The notes beneath the pieces are model-generated. The model ran no database searches and was not told the origin of the DNA. It saw only the letters and a list, made by a program, of their open reading frames with translations. Shown one piece after another: positions 61,189 through 64,000 of a stretch of 64,000 nt of DNA. Origin of the DNA: SIRX01 sp965213905 (lineage in GTDB: Bacteria; Actinomycetota; Rubrobacteria; Rubrobacterales; Rubrobacteraceae); contig CBDCAK010000001.1 of NCBI GenBank assembly GCA_965213905.1, forward strand, positions 124,001-188,000. Direction: 5' to 3'. The position numbers and the translations under genes were made by a program. Position 1 is the first letter of the stretch. Each line of letters starts with the position of its first letter.

Positions 61189-62171
61189 GTGCTCCCTCCT
61201 TCGAGCCTTGCGTTTTCTCGACCTCCGACCGCTTTCTCGTCCTTCGTGGCCGTAAAGAGCCCGTAGGACCATAGGCTCCGCCCGAGGGCCTCAAACTGCA
61301 GCAGCCCGGAGAGAATCGCGGCGAAGCGCTCCTCCGAGAGAACTCCCGCTTTCCTCAGCACTCCGGCCGCAGGGTAGGCGAGCAGCGCCCGCCGGCGCAG
61401 GCGGCGCAGGGAGGGCCAGACCTCGACGGTCGCATCCACGAAGCTCTGCCCGGAGAACCCCGCAGTCCCAGCCGTGGCCGCGAACTCGTCTTCCGTAAGC
61501 AAGTCCGGGATAGCCCATCCGGTAAGCCAACGCCACATTAGAGCCTCTTCTTCGCGATCTAGCGGCCGGGCCGAGCGGAAGAGGTCGGCAACTACGAGAC
61601 GACCTCCGGGCTTCAAGAGCCTGTACGCTTCCGTTAGGAAGCTTCCCTTGTTAGCCACATGGCAGACGCTCTCGATGGGCCACACGACGTCGAAGGTGCC
61701 GGACGAGAAGCCGGTGCGGCAGAAGTCCGCGCGACGAAACTCGACGCGCTCCAAGACGTCCGGCCCTGCAGAGGCCGCCAGGTTACGCGCTCCGACTACC
61801 TGACTGGGTGCGAGGTCAATCCCCACCACCCTGGCTCCCAACTCTCCCGCGAGCCAGAGGGCGCTCGCTCCAAACCCACACCCGGCGTCGAGCACCCGGT
61901 CGCCGCGCTCGACCCGGGCCAACCTCGCGAGTGCCCGGTTCTCGTTGTCTACGGCTTGTCTATACCGGTACGTCTTCGCATCCCAAAAGCCCAGATGCAG
62001 GGAATAGGAGGCCGGATCCCGGCTGTGGCGGTCGAGCTTGGGTAACGCCCGCTCGTAGAAGGAAACCACGCACCGATCCGAGATGAGGCCGGCGGAAACC
62101 CCAGTGACGGGCGCCGTAGCTTCCTCCTGGCTCGTCTTAACCACCGCCGGACCATCAACATCAGCTTCCAT
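61185..62171 (-). CDS. Class I SAM-dependent methyltransferase
   Basis: Motif I VLDAGCGFGASALWLAGELG, then VVGIDLAPSQVVGARNLA, FDVVWPIESVCHVANKGSFL and LLKPGGRLVVADLF. The arrangement resembles small-molecule or lipid (sterol/tocopherol-type) methyltransferases, and an aromatic or terpenoid acceptor is possible. ATG 62171 has AGGAG 9 bases upstream, while ATG 62180 is inside that site. First gene of the second two-component operon. Confidence 0.85.
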   Translation of the reverse strand: MEADVDGPAVVKTSQEEATAPVTGVSAGLISDRCVVSFYERALPKLDRHSRDPASYSLHLGFWDAKTYRYRQAVDNENRALARLARVERGDRVLDAGCGFGASALWLAGELGARVVGIDLAPSQVVGARNLAASAGPDVLERVEFRRADFCRTGFSSGTFDVVWPIESVCHVANKGSFLTEAYRLLKPGGRLVVADLFRSARPLDREEEALMWRWLTGWAIPDLLTEDEFAATAGTAGFSGQSFVDATVEVWPSLRRLRRRALLAYPAAGVLRKAGVLSEERFAAILSGLLQFEALGRSLWSYGLFTATKDEKAVGGRENARLEGGST

Positions 62172-62289
62172 ACTTACCATCTCCTGTGACCTTTTCAGCT
62201 TTCTTAATGCCGAGTAACCGGCCTTCGAACCTGTATAGGATCGCTTTGTAGGGTGGCGTTAGTTTCGTTGACGCTCGTTCTCCTGTGCC

Positions 62290-62303
62290 CAACCGATCGG
62301 TTG
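62290..62303. promoter_or_regulatory. TetR-type operator, copy 2
   Basis: CAACCGATCGGTTG is identical to the centre of the 29826-29845 palindrome. It lies about 120 bases before the methyltransferase start. Confidence 0.65.
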
Positions 62304-62316
62304 AATGTATCGCGCC

Positions 62317-62328
62317 AACCGGTCGGTT
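62317..62328. promoter_or_regulatory. Second tandem TetR-type half-related site
   Basis: AACCGGTCGGTT is a near-palindrome of the same AACCGnnCGGTT type. Its centre is 26 bases from the previous site, suitable for paired binding. Confidence 0.5.
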
Positions 62329-62383
62329 CCAGAGGCTCAGTACGCTATAGACCGCTGCGCTGCTGGCGGCTACGTGCTAGATA

Positions 62384-62422
62384 GGGGAAGAGTTACGGTT
62401 CGTGTCACCAGCCGCAATCTAA
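62384..62422 (+). repeat. Tn3-family terminal inverted repeat
   Basis: GGGGAAGAGTTACGGTTCG followed by TGTCACCAGCC. It directly precedes a minus-strand Tn3 transposase end, as in complete transposons. Nearly the same as 4236-4275. Confidence 0.7.
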
Positions 62423-62424
62423 AC

Positions 62425-62640
62425 TTACGACGTACGGATAATATCTCCTATCGGTAGACGCTTGCTCATGTCGAGCTCGAAGCGACCATAGGGGTTGACG
62501 TGATTGTAGATCAACGGCGTTAACCCTCTCATATCCTCGTCGGTCATTCGTCCTGACCAAGCGCTGGTATCGAGGACTTCCTGGATCATAAGCGTGTTGA
62601 TGTACACCAGAGATAGCTGCAGGAGGTGGAGCGAGGAGAA
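62425..62640 (-). pseudogene. Tn3-family transposase, C-terminal fragment
   Basis: FSSLHLLQLSLVYINTLMIQ, then EVLDTSAWSGRMTDEDMRGL and TPLIYNHVNPYGRFELDMSK match the conserved end of Tn3 TnpA. Upstream residues (GRVRQTGAGVQVPG) are unrelated, so the fragment was cut at about 62641, close to the propeller gene. Confidence 0.8.
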
Positions 62641-62691
62641 GCCGGGGACCTGTACCCCGGCCCCCGTTTGTCGTACCCTGCCCAACAGGGA

Positions 62692-63999
62692 TTAACGAAG
62701 CGCCTCCACCGTGTGCGGCCCGCGGACGACGGGCAGCGTGAAGTCCGTGCGCTCCAGGGCCGGTTCGCCACCCTCCTCGGTTACGTTCCAGAACTCCATC
62801 GCCCCCTCCTCTGGAAACTCCCCGGCGTAGTTGTAGATCGTCACCGCTAAAGACTCGCCCTCGGCGTCGAAGACCGCATCCTCGGGCAAGAGCCCCTCGT
62901 AGAAGTACTCGTCGGTCGTCGTAAGTTCCCCAGAAGTATTGTCGAACTCGACCAGGGAGATGGAGCTTCGCGACCGGGCCGGGTAGACTGGGAGGGTGTC
63001 CGTGAGGTAAGTCCGGCGCATGTTGACGGTGGCGATCAGCGTTCCGTCCGGGCTCATGGCGAACCCTTCGGGGCTCACGCCAACCGTGGCGGTCGAGACT
63101 ATCTCGTGGTTCCCGCCCGCCTCGTCGAAGCGGATCGAAGTGAGCGTGCCCCGGCGGTTGAACAAATAGCCGGTCGCCCCCTCACCCCACGCTACGTCCT
63201 CGACGATGAAGTGGTTGCCGTCCGGGGTGAAGGTTCCTTCCGTAAACGACGTTCCTTCAGTAAACCTCTCGCCGAAAGGCTCTATCTGGGGCTCTGCTGC
63301 GTTTTGGCTAACCTCGAAGAAAGCCACCTCGGCATCGCTGATCGTGAGCGCAAGAAAATTCCCCGAAGGATGCCACTCCACCTCCAGGATATCGGCGATT
63401 TGTCCTTCGGCATTGTCTACGTCAAAGTAAGTGGGCTCTCCTACGCGGCTTCCCTCTACCGGCAACAGGGCGAGGCTGTCGAAGTCATCTTCTGATGCGT
63501 AGTTGTTTTCCAGGCCACCGAACCCTACGGCGACGGAGTCTCCGTCTGGGCTCACGGACACCGCCGACGGGTTCGTCGCCAACTGAACCTCTTGTAGGAT
63601 TTTGGGCTCAGAAGGGTCGGATATATCCACCACGCTCATCAGGGAGCCCGCCGGAAGCTCGACGAATATGTCGTCGTAGCTTTCAACGTCTGGGGGCGGC
63701 GTACCCCGCGGCTCCACCACGTAGGCGGTGTCCCCATCTGGCGAGGCCTCGACGATGCTGGGCCAACCCAAAACGGAGTTAGAAACGTTTAGTTCTGCGA
63801 CCTCCGGTTCTGTGGCACCCTCCGGGAAGCTCACGACGCTCAGCGCGTCTTCGATGCCCTCGACCCGCTCCAGGACCCCGGTGGCGTAGGCGGTGGCGGT
63901 CTGGTCGGCGTCGGAGGCGACGAGAAAGCCTGGACCTGCGAAGCCCCGGAACTCGCTGGTTACAGGCTCGGCGCGGCTCGTCACGGACATCACGGTAAG
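62692..63999 (-). CDS. Beta-propeller (YncE/LVIVD-like) protein, possibly cut by window end
   Basis: More than 430 residues of repeated propeller blades such as PSIVEASPDGDTAYVVEPRG, PSAVSVSPDGDSVAVGFGG, DILEVEWHPSGNFLALTISD, EGTFTPDGNHFIVEDVAW and EGFAMSPDGTLIATVNMRRT. The SPDG loops are typical of seven-bladed lactonase or surface propellers. GTG 63993 or ATG 63990 are possible starts, but the frame is open to the edge and no signal peptide is seen, so the true N-terminus probably lies outside. It may bind metal or be a cell-surface protein. Function unknown. Confidence 0.75.
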   Translation of the reverse strand, partial: LTVMSVTSRAEPVTSEFRGFAGPGFLVASDADQTATAYATGVLERVEGIEDALSVVSFPEGATEPEVAELNVSNSVLGWPSIVEASPDGDTAYVVEPRGTPPPDVESYDDIFVELPAGSLMSVVDISDPSEPKILQEVQLATNPSAVSVSPDGDSVAVGFGGLENNYASEDDFDSLALLPVEGSRVGEPTYFDVDNAEGQIADILEVEWHPSGNFLALTISDAEVAFFEVSQNAAEPQIEPFGERFTEGTSFTEGTFTPDGNHFIVEDVAWGEGATGYLFNRRGTLTSIRFDEAGGNHEIVSTATVGVSPEGFAMSPDGTLIATVNMRRTYLTDTLPVYPARSRSSISLVEFDNTSGELTTTDEYFYEGLLPEDAVFDAEGESLAVTIYNYAGEFPEEGAMEFWNVTEEGGEPALERTDFTLPVVRGPHTVEALR

Positions 64000-64000
64000 C

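Noticed and set aside
1..64000. tRNA, rRNA and riboswitch genes
   Set aside because: I scanned for T-loop GTTCRANNC with acceptor pairing and for common riboswitch cores and saw no convincing candidate. A covariance-model search would be decisive.

Overview
The window looks like chromosomal DNA of a high-GC actinomycete close to Rubrobacter (Rubrobacteraceae). This is inferred from codon use, gene families and gene style; no rRNA or tRNA gene was seen to confirm it. It mixes intact housekeeping or stress operons with many broken genes, insertion sequences (IS) and transposon remnants.

1-16 kb is a decayed accessory region. It holds a tyrosine recombinase cut by the window edge, fragments of an NAD(P)-binding oxidoreductase, DUF1772 and CPBP proteins, an LCP cell-wall ligase, a solo Tn3 end, a stand-alone Clp-N protein, a RelE/Phd toxin-antitoxin pair, a frameshifted IS1182 element, an AbrB/PIN pair coupled to a serine recombinase, a membrane protein, a surface Cu/Zn superoxide dismutase, two head-to-head genes joined at a probable breakpoint, and a broken Tn3 transposon with a resolvase. 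16-24 kb carries VOC, LtrA and DUF5996 genes, then a quinone/electrophile-type cluster (HxlR regulator divergent from a dioxygenase-esterase fusion, FMN reductase, broken NmrA), RidA and a DMT exporter. 24-30 kb is a junkyard of small genes (a DUF6883/DUF4926 pair, small membrane proteins), an MFS stub fused to IS110 and IS630 remnants, an SDR gene and a broken resolvase. A hairpin motif recurs three times here.

30-35.4 kb is a six-gene operon of two ABC exporters plus a NarL-type two-component system, preceded by a perfect 20-bp palindrome. A 14-bp core of that palindrome recurs at 62.29 kb before a second operon (methyltransferase, DUF1772, cytochrome-b-like membrane protein, paralogous two-component system), which suggests one common TetR-type repressor.

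36-37 kb contains the most striking item: a DsrE-family gene with an in-frame TGA exactly where homologues carry the first Cys of a CxxC motif. A 6-bp-stem hairpin follows 13 nt after the TGA, its loop begins with G, and 42 further in-family codons run to a TAG stop. This is a strong candidate selenoprotein.

40-52.6 kb is a single-direction phosphonate block on the minus strand: phnD-phnC-phnE import, phnX, a TIGR03364-type FAD oxidoreductase, an HD oxygenase, a PhnF-type GntR regulator, then phnG-H-I-J, a GNAT (PhnO-like), phnK-L-M. It joins phosphonatase-type and C-P lyase routes. GTCTAGAC palindromes at 49.87, 52.63 and (half) 47.17 kb are likely operators. phnG lacks a canonical start codon for its full length.

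53-64 kb has an SmtB-like zinc sensor with its operator and a coupled CDF exporter, a deazaflavin-type reductase, further Tn3 fragments, GrpB, an intact ISL3 transposase, the second two-component operon and a beta-propeller protein running off the right edge.
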